From Owenia fusiformis (Eukaryota > Annelida > Polychaeta > Sabellida > Oweniidae), in the NCBI GenBank assembly GCA_903813345.2, contig CAIIXF020000010.1, positions 18,489,181 to 18,553,180 on the forward strand: a stretch of 64,000 bases of DNA. The letters are read 5' to 3'. Positions 51,101 through 62,126 of the stretch are shown here, in pieces. The notes beneath the pieces are model-generated. The model did no database searches and was not told where the DNA came from. It saw nothing but the letters and a program-made list of their open reading frames with translations. How positions within the stretch are numbered: position 1 is the stretch's first letter; each line of letters opens with the position of its first letter. The position numbers were made by a program, and so were the translations under genes.

Positions 51101-53175
51101 CAACCTCTCTTAAACAGAATCTTTCTTCCGTCGCTTTTTCCCTACCCACACCCTGCTGTCACCATGTCATGTACGCGTACGTCTAATTACCTATCATGAA
51201 TGTAGACTAGTGGTGTCAATTAACCGCTTGAGCATTAACCGGTTAACCGAGGGTTTTTACCGGTTAAAGTCGGTTAACCGGCGGGAAATTTGAACTTATA
51301 ATTTCAAATGAAATCTACATCTTCGATCTTGAAAGTTGAAAAAATTGGAAAAATGATATATCGGCGTTTATTTTTTACGTTCGTCAAGCTTTACGCTATT
51401 CTATGTAAGTAAGCGCGGGAAAGCAATGTGGCAGGGATTAAAGTTGCTGATTGGATGTTTGTAAGGAATTTTCGGACCTATCACATGTATGAGTAGCTCA
51501 CATGAAACTGACGCTTGAAAAACAAACAGATTAAAATGCAAAGTAAGCGCGGGAAAGCAATGTGGCAGGGATTAAAGTTGTTGATTGGATGTTTGTAAGG
51601 AGTTATGGGACTTATGACATGTATGAGTAGCTTACGTGAAACTGACACCATAAAACCAAACGGATTAGCATGCAAAATAAGCGCGGGAAATAACAGAATT
51701 ATCCACGGTCAACTAACCGCCCATAAAAACTCAGACCGGTCAAGGCATTATCGGCGGTTAACCGGTTAACCGGTTAATACTTGACACCTCTAATGTAGAC
51801 TGCTATGTTTCGAAGCATGTTTTGTGGAATGATGAACTTATCTTATAGTCCTCCAGATCTGTGTTAGTACAGAAAATATGTGTTTATTTTTAGAATGTCA
51901 CCGAAATGGACAAAGCGTCTAACAAGGTACCCTTGATAGCATGGGTCTTGTCTCTTGGCGAGGGTTTTCATCATCTTATAGATGGCATCATTGTCGGTGT
52001 CGCATTCTCCCAAAATGTGTTCGGGGGCATATCCATTGCAGTATCTATCCTCTGTGAGGAATTCAGCCACAAACTTGGTAAGCCCCCTATATACTTGTAG
52101 AAGTCAATGTAAAGCATTAAGACGTAAGTAGCATATTTGGAATGGACAGGGTGTACCAAAAACACGATGCCCATTTGGAGCACATAATTTGATTGTTCAG
52201 CAAATGGTTCATACACTTGTCATAGTAGTGAAATTCTGTCAACTTAAAGAACATTGAACCAACGTTAATTTTGCAAACTTTCTCTTATCAAACTCTGTTG
52301 ATTCAAGAGATATTCATTGTTAGATGGCAAAGGGATTTTTGGAACACCCCGTCGCATGAATAAACGCACTCAATGTTGTATTTTTCCTCAATTGCTGAAA
52401 TTGCTGAAATTCTTTGATATATCAATGCTTTCAGTTGCGTTAGATTTCATAGCACCAAGTTTCAGTCAGGCCTGACCGGAAACTATCTAAAACACATTTT
52501 TAGATGTTTAATAAAGATTGAATATTTAATTTTTTTTATGATTTTAGGCGACTATGCAATTTTATTAAGTGCTGGGATGAAGCCCTGCAAGGCCATGCTG
52601 TTTAATTTCCTCCAGTCGTCGTGTAATTTACTGGGCTTCATAGGTGGCATGTTTCTCGGCGAGAAAGAGGGCGCTGCAGGGTGGATGTATGCAGTTGCAG
52701 CCGGCATGTTTGTCTACCTCGCATATATTGAAATGGTGAGATATAAATATAATTCAGTATATATGCTACATACTCCTATACCTCTTTGTTTCGATTTTAT
52801 ATTGTTGAAGGTTCTTGAAAGGACAATGAAGGCGTGAATATTTGATCACGTACCATACAACCCTCTCTCTATTATGCATGTAGCAAATAATTTCGGTTCA
52901 GGAATGACCCATTAAAATCAGAGCATATTGCGTTGTAAAACAGAAAGATAAAATGAGATCAAAATGTATATTTTCAGGTCCCGGAGTTGGACAAAACCTT
53001 ACATGACCAGAAGACAAAAGCAGATGGTGCAAAAGTATTCTTTGTACAAAATGTGGGCATACTTACTGGTATAGCCATAACGCTCATACTTGCCATATAC
53101 GGGGATCATATTAACTTTCAAAAGACTCACCCCGAGTCACTTGGCAGTAATAGCAACAAGACGATTGTAATTTGA
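48179..53175 (+). CDS. ZIP-family metal transporter, ZIP8/ZIP14-like (seven exons, 404 aa)
   Basis: Exons: 48179-48227 (tentative first exon), 48317-48489, 50398-50553, 50805-51071, 51894-52077, 52548-52735 and 52978-53175. All have GT-AG borders and compatible phases, giving 405 codons with TGA. ZIP proteins carry Zn, Fe or Mn into the cytosol across plasma or vesicle membranes. Visible are TM1 (WGIGLGCELVIVLSSLFGFL), TM2 (LVGLAVGTLAGTGVLTLFPD), TM3 (GLYFFFLTERIVKI), a hydrophilic loop encoded by exon 4 without a His-rich cluster, TM4 with HHLIDG (residues 241-246), TM5 with CEEFSHKLGD, and the final QNVGILTGIAITLILAIY. The EEF-x-H form of TM5 marks the ZIP8/14 branch. Usual residues are HN..D and EEFPHE, so N to H at 242 and E to K at 275 are odd. 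No long extracellular N-terminal domain is seen; more exons could lie upstream. Confidence 0.85.
48490..50397 (+). other. Intron 2 of the ZIP gene
   Basis: A 1.9-kb AT-rich intron with GTAAGT donor and TTTATTTAG acceptor. I see no additional exon or clear mobile element in it. Confidence 0.7.
51200..51800. mobile_element. hAT-like MITE in ZIP intron 4, with exact 8-bp target duplication
   Basis: The element (51208-51792, 585 bp) begins TAGTGGTGTCAATTAACCG and ends, reverse-complemented, TAGAGGTGTCAAGTATTAAC. ATGTAGAC flanks it on both sides (51200-51207 and 51793-51800). The sub-terminal regions are full of CGGTTAACCG palindromes. Inside, a unit of about 130 bp beginning AAGCGCGGGAAAGCAATGTG is present in two tandem copies (about 51411 and 51543). 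Confidence 0.9.
52145..52353. mobile_element. Short MITE in ZIP intron 5
   Basis: GACAGGGTGTACCAAAAA at the left and, reverse-complemented, GACGGGGTGTTCCAAAAA at the right bracket 209 bp. The ends are related to those of the element at 45374-46010. Confidence 0.7.
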
Positions 53176-53469
53176 AAATAATTAGTTAAAAATAATTAGT
53201 TTATAGCCTATATATTTTTTGAAATGGGTTCATGTGAATTGTCCGCGTATCATTGACAGGGTGGATGTAGTTGGATGTAAACAGATGCGTGAAGTGATCA
53301 TAGGGGAACGGAACTACTTTCGTACTATAACTGTATGTGGAGGACATTGAAGCACGTTCTAGACTTTTCCATTTGTACACTAGCATACATATAAAATATG
53401 AATAGGGCCTATGCGAAATGGATGAAACCCCTACCTATGTTCTAAAGATGAATGCTGTTATTCATGGTG

Positions 53470-53475
53470 AATAAA
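53470..53475 (+). promoter_or_regulatory. Polyadenylation signal of the ZIP gene
   Basis: AATAAA lies about 295 bp after the ZIP stop codon, in a plausible 3' UTR. Confidence 0.5.
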
Positions 53476-56400
53476 TGTAACCCATTGTCGTAGTCTAATC
53501 TTCTATTGTCTCAGACAACATCGTACCAAGAACTCGTACATATGCTAAACTATAGCTCAGGTCAAAGACTCTTTCTCACTTAGATACTTCAATTCCTAGA
53601 TGGTCAAAATTTGTGAGCAACAACCTTGATTTCAGAAATCTTTATTTATGGAAAACTCGATCTGGTAATAAAAAGCAGCACCGAACTACCCAGTTTTTTC
53701 AAGATGTTCTAAACCCAGAGCGATTGTGTAGAAATAATGAAAGGATAGAAAAAAAATTCAGAAAAAATTATAGTTGACTACATATCTTCATTCAAATTTC
53801 AGTAAAAGTAGATACCAATTTAATAAAGGATACAATACGAACAGATGTAAAAATGAATTTTGTATTCTTGAAAGTGAAATAAAATGTACTGTAAAAAATG
53901 TAAAAATGAAATAAAATGTATAGTAGTATTTGCTGATGGCCATCCGTACGTGACATGTTTATGTTCATGCAGGTTACTTGTTTTTGGAGAAGATATAAAT
54001 TCATATACATGGTATTCCAAAAAAGTGAACTGCTGCAACAGCCTATTCATGAATTGACTCATATTATCATATGCATTTTCATCTTTTACTTACAATGACC
54101 AAAATATCAATATTTGATATCCTGCTAATTCTCCCAGAATATATTTTCATCCTATTGAACGTACCAGAAAACTTGAGCGAAGCTAGATTTTTTATATTTA
54201 TTTGTAAAACTATAAATGCATATTTTGAAATTCTATTGATTCATAAAGGTTGCGTGCTTTTATTTAGCTTGATTTTCAGTTTTTCATATACAACCACCCT
54301 TCCCAGGTAAGGACGATAGATATCACGTATGAACTCCCTGCAGTTTATAGTTTTTACACACAAACTTTGGATAGTTTATACTTCATCTAACATAAAACGT
54401 GAGCAGCCCAGACAGTCCATGGTATGAAATATCTAGGACGTCTAATAAAGGAGATGGTAGCACACTATAGCGCAGCGATATTTGACCTAACATTAACATA
54501 CCTACATATGTTCCCTAATAATTTTTATTATAACCATTTAATATACTTCCGGCTTTTAGGGTGAATTATGCCTGCCATCAACAGAGGTCAAAAAATTTCC
54601 AAAAAATAAAATCCCAATTTTTCACAGTTTGGAGAACACAATGCAACAGCAAATAAAACAAAAGTATTTTAAATATATGATCTAGGTTTCTAAGCTATAC
54701 GTTTGAGGTTATTTTTCTTATCAATACCAAAACATTATGTAATCAGTGCATCGACGTTTTGTATTGCTTCTCAGGTATTAATAAGATTAATGCTAGAAAT
54801 TAATCACTTTTATATTAGAATGACAAATGCTTAAATTATGTTAGATTTTCACAAAATGGGTCTCAATACGTTTTGAGATATTGACTTTTATTCAACGGTG
54901 AACATTAAAAATAAAGGAGAGCCTATTGCTCTTCCTTGACTAATCGGGACTACAGCTGGAAATTATATTTTTCGTAGTTAGATATAGCTCAGTTGCTTAT
55001 AAAAGAACACCAAGACTTGGTCGAAATCCTGAATAATTGAGAAAAATAGTAATCATTATCTTCCTAAAATCTGCTTATATCCAGCGGTAAGGTCAAAGAA
55101 GAAGCAACCATCAAAAAACTTGATGATAGCCAGCAGTAACGTCGAGGAAGAATTGTAAGGCGTTCGATTGCATATATCTCTAATTGATTATTAGACATGC
55201 CCTTGGAATATATGAACATTCCAATACCTCTGTAACATTTAATTTGATATAAATCTTACCTATTTATTATTGTATTATATTCTATAAACCATGAACAATA
55301 ATTTGTTGTTAGACCCCTTGCGATTTTTTGGAAAACATCTGGTAATAAAATGTTTTAAATGATAAGAAAACTAATATATTTCCAATCATAAATTACCTAA
55401 ATATTCCACAAAATTTTGTTGAATCTGCTTGGCTCATATTTGAAAAATCAGACAAAATCTGAAAAACACACTTGCGTAATTACACTAATTAAACACCTAC
55501 ATCCACGGTAAAATTAAAATATATTTTTACATTACGATAATCTATTTTTTGTTCGTATGCTTAGAATAATGGTCAGAGTCTTATAAAATGTATAAAAGTT
55601 CGAATCAAAATATTTACGTTTTTGGACCCCTTGTGATGAAAGACATTTTTCGACCCGAAAGCCGGAAGTTTTTTCAGCAAATGGTATTTTAAAAGAATCA
55701 AGACATATGCACCTCCATAAATATTGCTTCAAATGTTGCTGCGCTATAGTGTGCTACGGATCCTTCATATTCGGAAGTCATACCATGGACTAAGAGTGTG
55801 CCTTTAAAATATTAATGTGCTTGAAATGGTATCTGGTAATGCGTGCGCTAAGCTTCTGATAATACGATCAATAAAAGTGTTGAATTCAGTACAGTAAAAT
55901 ACCAACAAAGGAACAAGGAATGTGTACACTTCATGAAAATCAATAGGACTTGTATTGAACATAGGGTTTAGTTCGACCGTTTGCGACTAGACATTTGCAA
56001 TAATATAAGACTGGAATATCTGGATGGAAGTTGACTCAACATGATCACATTTTTAATGTAATTTAACTAAAGGTAAGCCTCTGTGTTTGATGCCATTCAA
56101 TGCATAAAATGCATTTCATTCATTCATTTATTTAAATATGAACGTACATAGAAACGAGTCATACTAAATCTAGCATGAGTAACTATTCAGTAAAGACAGT
56201 TGTATACCTCACATGGTCGAATCCATTAAAATACAATATTCTGACTAACTTAATTACGTTACCTAACTATATCTAAAGTATATGCCTGTGTGGATAAACA
56301 TACGTATGTGACTCGAGAGAGCTAAAGGCAGCGTGTTTGGAAAATATATCTAGACATATTTTTTTTCTTGTTCTTCAATTTAGAAAAGTGAAACAAGTGA

Positions 56401-56510
56401 AAAATATTCTTAGATTGTTATTATCAGTAGTTATTCTAGTAGCCTAATATACTGGAATGTTATAGATATGAATGAAGTGAGTTATTCGACTTATTAACAT
56501 CAGTTCCTCC
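53476..56510. other. Gap between the ZIP and NTase-like genes
   Basis: No supported gene. It is dominated by a 1.4-kb element with long terminal inverted repeats (54414-55791). The last few hundred bases before 56511 should hold the promoter and a possible 5' UTR exon of the next gene; I see no clear motif. Confidence 0.5.
54414..55791. mobile_element. 1.4-kb element with long terminal inverted repeats
   Basis: The left end AGTCCATGGTATGA ... GTAGCACACTATAGCGCAGC is mirrored at the right as GCTGCGCTATAGTGTGCTAC ... TCATACCATGGACT. Similarity continues inward for roughly 200 bp (shared CTTCCGGCTTT and GGTCAAAAA-like blocks). The interior is AT-rich without a transposase frame. Confidence 0.75.
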
Positions 56511-59500
56511 ATGCATTGCAAATTGGTTCTATTTCCAGGAGAGCACAATTGCAAAACAATGTGGGAACCGATCAACGTTGAGGATATAGAAGCTGAGGTG
56601 ACAACGCCCACTCAAGACACAATGGCTACCAACGCACGTCCAGGTGGATCAGATAAGACGATCGCAGACACAATGTACCAAATGATGCAAGTGATGACAA
56701 AGATGTTGTTGGCAAACAACGAGGAAAGAGACATCAGAAAACAAGAAATGGAAGCAGTGAGAGAACTGGTCAGAAATAGTTGTAGTAATAGTTCGCAAAA
56801 TGAGAGAGTGGTTTTGGAAGAAGAACTGAATGAGATTAGGAATCAAAGAGAACTGGAGAGAACACTGCGTGAAGAGGAAAGAAAGAAACGAGAGGAGGAT
56901 CGCATTCAAGAAAGAAGAAGGATTGAAGAAGAAATAGCTGCTCGTGAAAAGGAACGGGAGATGAATGAAACACTGAGAAAAGAAGAATTACAATTAAGAG
57001 CTGAAGAACTCGAGAGTAGAAGAAGGGAATGGCTAATGCTGCTTGAAACGCTTTCAGAGATGAGTACTTCAAGCAATCGTCCAACTGGTGCTAAGGGATC
57101 TTACATTGACATTGAAATGAAACAATTGCAGATGAAGGAGTTCAAAGTCGCAAGTCAACTGAGACGAGTGTACAACTCAGATGCGGTGAAGCACGTTCAG
57201 TATTTACATGAAATCGGGAACATCCATCGCAGGATGGGAGAACTGATCCATGAACCATTTGAATATATGAAGGCAGTTGCTATCTATGAATGTGCCATTG
57301 CACATAGCGAGGGATGTACCCAAGAGGTAGCTAAAGATCTCAAGGAAAAGCTTGAGACTGACCGTAATATGACACTAGATCTTTTCTACCAGCAATGTAC
57401 CGGTAGGCCTCTACCGGATGATTATATTGACTTAGATCGAGCTAACAAACGCGCCTTGGTAAAGATAAGAGAAAAAATGCAAAAGAAGTTAAATAAGCTA
57501 GACGACTTTGAAGAAATGCGTTGTTACGTCGAGGGTCTCTCAGAAAAGGATACTAGAAAAAAGGAAACAAAAAGGGTGAAAGAAATCGGCAAACTATATG
57601 TCTGGATATTCAAGGAGATGAAGGAATTTATATCGAGTCTAGTGAAACAGTGTGAGGAAGCTCTGAACATAGAAAATCTCCAGTATGCGCTTGTAAGCTT
57701 TGGCTCATATTCAAGAAAAGAAACCACTCCAATGTCAGATGTTGAATTTGCAGCGGTTGAAAAAACGAATGTCACTTCCATGAAGTCAACAACAAAAGAC
57801 ACGTTGAAAAACCTGGTGTTGGCATTGCATATGAAAATACTGGCATTGGGTGAAACAGTCCTTCCAGCTCTCGCCATTCCGTCACTGAATGACTTCACTT
57901 CATCTGACAAATCACGCAACTGGTACTTTGACAAGAGAGATGGGGTGTCACTGAAGAAAGGGATATCATTTGATGGCTTAATGCCTGGTGCCAACAAAAC
58001 TCCATACTACACAAAGAGTCTAAAAGATCGGGATTTCTGCCTTTTGAACACAATGGGAGCGTTCATAAAATGCTACCACGAAGATGACATCAGTGACTTG
58101 ACGTTCCTCTTCAAAGGGGACTTCGAAACGCTACATGGTGATCCGGAAGTAGCTGAGAAGATGAAAAGCATATTCAAAGCAGATGGAGAACAGCGGGATA
58201 AAATACGCAAGGAAATCAAGACTGAAATGGCTGCAGACCTAAAAAAGTATTCATGTATTAAGCAACTATACGACAGAAAGTACAACCGACATGCAACTGC
58301 ATCCGAATATGACGTTAAAAAGGAATTCTACCGCCTGCCTAGTGTTGTTATTAGCAACCTCCTACATTTGTACAAATGTGACCAATCATGTTTCTGGGAA
58401 GTTGACTCAATACCTGGGGTACACGACGACAATCTTCATCAACTGAAGATGCTTCTTGCCTCGGCTGCAGAGTTGAGATTACGTTGCTATAGTTACCATA
58501 ATGGCCAAGTAGATAGATCAGAGGGGCGTCTCTTTCCTGACTTCTTGGTCGGAGAAAACGTGAACGCTAATGTGTTTCTGGAGAGGCTCATACTGAGATA
58601 CTATATGACAGCCATACCACTGGTATTCACGATAGAGGAACAAGATGATGGCGCTAGCCTTTACGGTTCACTAGAGACGCCACGATTGTATGATCCTTCT
58701 TTGATCAATCAAGTAATCGCTTACATCATGATGAAGAAGACAACGAAAGCAGTGCAGCTCCTGAAGAAGGCAAATGAGAACTACAAACATGAGAGCCCAA
58801 CAAAAGCAATAATGCACATTCTGTGTAACATATACATGAACGACACTGCCGAGAGTAAAGGATTTTGTGATAAACTGAGAATACATGTCTACAATGATAA
58901 AAACACCTCAGAAATGGATGTACTTGGCGTCGCTTACTCACAAAGCAAAGAGTACGAGTCAGCAATGCAGCTTCACAAAGATGCCCTGAAGATTAAAGAG
59001 AGTGAAGAGAAAAGTGACAAGAAAGTGACCGTCCAGTTACTTGCTGATACATTCCTAATGGCAGGTGACACAGAACAATACATCGACCTCGCAACCAAAT
59101 ATCCTGACCTGATCTACTCCGAAAAAGATATGCAACAATTGAAAACGTTACACCAAGAAGTCGTGGATCGTATGTATAAGACTATCGAAGAACTGAAACA
59201 AAAACATGGTCACGAAACAGGTCAGCTTCGTATTGCTATTGAAACGCTGAAACAAGAAAGATTGCAAGATGAACAACGTAGAGTGGACAAGGTTGATCAC
59301 CAGCCCTCTGCAGCAGTTGCCCCTGTAATCGACAACAAAGAATTGCATACCCTCAGATCGACAATAACAGAAAATGATCAAATCATTCAACAGCTCAAAA
59401 CTGAAAAGGACGAGTCTGATGCAAAACTGAAGGAATTAGCCTCTGATACATCTAAAATGAAGAAACAACATGGTGAAGAAATTGAGGATTGGAAAGGTAG

Positions 59501-59981
59501 ACTGAGCGAACTCGCAGCCCGTATATCAAAAAGCAACGTTGTGTACCAAGCATTAACAATGGTCGAGGAAGATTTCAAAACAAAGATGATGGCTCAAGAG
59601 AAGAATTTGACACAAAAGTTTAATGATGAGAAAAAACATCTTCAGCTGAGGATTGAAGCTATTGAGAAAGAACACCGTATCGAACTAGAAGACATTGAAC
59701 GCAAACACAATTGGGAAAGAGACGCTATGGTGAAGAAACAAAACGATATTGTTGAACAGGCTGAAAAGAATCTGGCAGATGCGAAGAAAAGACACTTACG
59801 GGAAAATACACTACTTTTAAAAAGAATCGACAATCACACTGAAAAACACGAGAAACAAATAGAAGAAATCAAGAAGAGTCATTATAGGGAAAAAACTGCA
59901 TTACAAAAGAACCATAATGACGAGATTGTTGAACTCCAAAAAAGAATAGATAGACTTAAAAAATCTTCCATAAAGAAATAG
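56511..59981 (+). CDS. Single-exon nucleotidyltransferase-like / coiled-coil protein, about 1,140-1,156 aa
   Basis: One uninterrupted frame. Residues about 110-180 are a charged coiled coil (REEERKKREEDRIQERRR). Residues about 205-300 look helical and TPR-like (YNSDAVKHVQYLHEIGNIHR, YMKAVAIYECAIAHSEG). Near 398-412 is FGSYSRKETTPMSDVEF: G398-S399 followed by D410-V411-E412, the GS...[DE]h[DE] signature of the polymerase-beta-like nucleotidyltransferase fold, in the style of DUF294/GlnD N-terminal domains. Then come LNDFTSSDKSRNWYFDKRDG and GISFDGLMPGANKTPY, blocks I associate with a large invertebrate family of GlnD-like, TPR-bearing proteins. Helical repeats follow at about 740-860, then coiled coils to the end. 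The substrate is unknown. The start may be the ATG at 56511 or the in-frame ATG at 56559, which follows a good acceptor (TTCTATTTCCAG, ending 56538). No signal peptide or membrane segment. Cytosolic location and any signalling or immune role are inference. Confidence 0.85.
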   Translation: MHCKLVLFPGEHNCKTMWEPINVEDIEAEVTTPTQDTMATNARPGGSDKTIADTMYQMMQVMTKMLLANNEERDIRKQEMEAVRELVRNSCSNSSQNERVVLEEELNEIRNQRELERTLREEERKKREEDRIQERRRIEEEIAAREKEREMNETLRKEELQLRAEELESRRREWLMLLETLSEMSTSSNRPTGAKGSYIDIEMKQLQMKEFKVASQLRRVYNSDAVKHVQYLHEIGNIHRRMGELIHEPFEYMKAVAIYECAIAHSEGCTQEVAKDLKEKLETDRNMTLDLFYQQCTGRPLPDDYIDLDRANKRALVKIREKMQKKLNKLDDFEEMRCYVEGLSEKDTRKKETKRVKEIGKLYVWIFKEMKEFISSLVKQCEEALNIENLQYALVSFGSYSRKETTPMSDVEFAAVEKTNVTSMKSTTKDTLKNLVLALHMKILALGETVLPALAIPSLNDFTSSDKSRNWYFDKRDGVSLKKGISFDGLMPGANKTPYYTKSLKDRDFCLLNTMGAFIKCYHEDDISDLTFLFKGDFETLHGDPEVAEKMKSIFKADGEQRDKIRKEIKTEMAADLKKYSCIKQLYDRKYNRHATASEYDVKKEFYRLPSVVISNLLHLYKCDQSCFWEVDSIPGVHDDNLHQLKMLLASAAELRLRCYSYHNGQVDRSEGRLFPDFLVGENVNANVFLERLILRYYMTAIPLVFTIEEQDDGASLYGSLETPRLYDPSLINQVIAYIMMKKTTKAVQLLKKANENYKHESPTKAIMHILCNIYMNDTAESKGFCDKLRIHVYNDKNTSEMDVLGVAYSQSKEYESAMQLHKDALKIKESEEKSDKKVTVQLLADTFLMAGDTEQYIDLATKYPDLIYSEKDMQQLKTLHQEVVDRMYKTIEELKQKHGHETGQLRIAIETLKQERLQDEQRRVDKVDHQPSAAVAPVIDNKELHTLRSTITENDQIIQQLKTEKDESDAKLKELASDTSKMKKQHGEEIEDWKGRLSELAARISKSNVVYQALTMVEEDFKTKMMAQEKNLTQKFNDEKKHLQLRIEAIEKEHRIELEDIERKHNWERDAMVKKQNDIVEQAEKNLADAKKRHLRENTLLLKRIDNHTEKHEKQIEEIKKSHYREKTALQKNHNDEIVELQKRIDRLKKSSIKK

Positions 59982-61910
59982 CTGGATCACGATGTTCTAG
60001 ATTCCTGCGCGCTATCGCTGTTGTGTATTTATCCTGTGGCACAATTAAAACAGTGTTCCCTAAATTGGGCCAGTATTAAAGCATTTCATGTGCTTTAGTT
60101 TAGTATATATGCCAATGAAATAAGTAGGAAGGTTAAATATTTGAGAGAACTTCGTACGTGATCATGTAGCATTACGTCACCCTCTCAAATCACAATGAGT
60201 TTTTCCAGGGACCCAAGTAGTACTTTTTTCCTCATACCTTTATACTCAATCGAGTAAGTTAATACTACGAAATAGAGAACTAATCCTTTGAGGACCATAT
60301 TTCTCCACCTTTACGTACAAGTTCTTTTAAAACATACCAACCCCCTAATATCAAACATGCTGAACGCCAAGAGTGTTTTACCTCTTTATTAAAAGTATTG
60401 GTTGAGGTTTGGCTGGGTTACCTTTTGTTTGATACAGTTTTATGTTAATTTCCCACACAATTTCAGTGGCCTTAGCCCTGTACAACATATTGAAAACTCG
60501 GTACATCTCTTATTTAGGCTCCTAAAGGTTATATTTGTCTGTTCAACAAAGGAAGGAGAGACATTTGTCTTGTTTTTACTGATTTCAAAGGTATATGGAA
60601 AATATAAGAAAATTGCAACATTTTTAAACATTGCCTAACAGATGTTTGCTTTGTTAACTCAGTTATATTTGATTTTTTTATCAAACATTTATTTCAACAT
60701 ATTTATAAAAACACATACAAAAACATACAATTCCTACAAATGCATAGAAAATTACTGTGACATAAATTTTTGAATAAATAGATCAACAAAATATTGATTT
60801 ACCTTTTCATTGTCAATTACACATTTCGTATACATCTTTAGATTACATGCTACATTTGATTTAAAATGGACAGGATCACCCATGTTTAATCTATTGTATG
60901 GCCTATAATAGTTAATATAAGATTTCTGAATTATAATATACTTTTCCATGTAATAAAAACCTAGAATAAAATGTTTCCACGGTATTAGTTATGACATCAT
61001 CCCGTAAATCCATGTAGGCGTAGTGGAGCAGACTAGATAAATGTTCCAGAACTTATTCAAAACAACCACATTTATTCATTCATTTTTCAATCTATAGTTC
61101 ATGTCAAGTCTCAATACCAAAAAAGAAAAAGACCTTTTCAGTAAATCCTGTCATCTTTCATTAAACCAAAGAAGCTAGGATAGACTGATGATGTCAAAAT
61201 CTAGGTACCGATATTTCCAAACGAAATGAACTCATTACAAACATTATATGAATCTGTGTCAGAACTCTTGTTTCTGTAACTACTGAATCTGTCCAATATA
61301 TTCCAGTTTCTTTGGAACAGTAAGAAATGGCAGGGCTTATTGAAAGTTAAACTCTCCTTTGACTTCTATGATTTATCCAATGGTTGTTCTAGCATATTTC
61401 TGTTCAATACCATCCCTTCCATGCATATGATGAAACGACTCCCATGTTTTTATAACTCGAGTCTCGCATTGTCCTTTTTGTATCTGGTGTCTTTTCATTT
61501 GTGTTCAATCGCTCTATCTGCAACCAGAAAAGTTCATACATTTTCGTGTGTATGATGCCGTTCATAGGTTTATGACTGCTTTTACATATTGACTTGCGAT
61601 AACCATACAATATTCAAAAGAAATAATCAAAAAGTAGTGATAATGAGGGTTCCTCAATGGTGAGAACAGGAGGCTTTAAACAATATTTCCTTGTATATTC
61701 GATCATTATTGTTCGAGATGCTAGGAATTCATCATGGCCGGTTTTTCATATTAAAATTTCACCTATAACATCTGGATCCATCAAGGCATTACAGGAATAT
61801 GAAGGAATATACTGGTTTAACAGTATGCCCTTTAAGTTGTCTTTAATGACTTTCGTCTCTACCCTTCTACACTTGTACTAGTGCAAGGATAATTAGAATT
61901 TAATACTTAC
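59982..61910. other. Gap after the NTase-like gene; probable intron of the minus-strand gene at the right
   Basis: I see no convincing exon. Part must be the 3' UTR of the NTase-like gene. From 61910 leftward it should be the first intron of the minus-strand gene whose first exon is 61911-62126, but its next exon was not identified. Confidence 0.4.
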
Positions 61911-62126
61911 CATTGCAACTTGATCAGACTTCTTCATCTCCTTCTGTGGAACAGTTATAAGTATTGGTTCCCCCTGTGGACGTTTCTGTGAGAGTCTGTC
62001 CACTGTCTGTGACACTTCATACGCAGTCATCTTCTGGTACCCAAGCCCATACTCTGGTTTTATCACCGTTCCCCATGGTTGTTTGCTGCTCTTTGGTCGC
62101 ACGGATGAACGCACCGTTGCTGACAT
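61911..62126 (-). CDS. Probable first coding exon of an unrecognised gene (72 codons, partial)
   Basis: Reading down from the ATG at 62126, 72 codons (MSATVRSSVRPKSSKQPWGT ... EYGLGYQKMTAYEVSQTVDR ... QKEMKKSDQVAM) end exactly at a good donor, G|GTAAGTATT, in phase 0. Composition is coding-like: basic, hydrophilic, no signal peptide. The PWGT...GYQKMTAYEV...VDRL pattern reminds me of small ciliary/axonemal proteins, but I cannot name a family and give no function. The rest of the gene lies toward lower coordinates or was missed. Confidence 0.5.

Noticed and set aside
57524-57997. 157-codon minus-strand frame inside the NTase-like gene
   Set aside because: Antisense shadow of a strongly coding plus-strand frame; no motif of its own.
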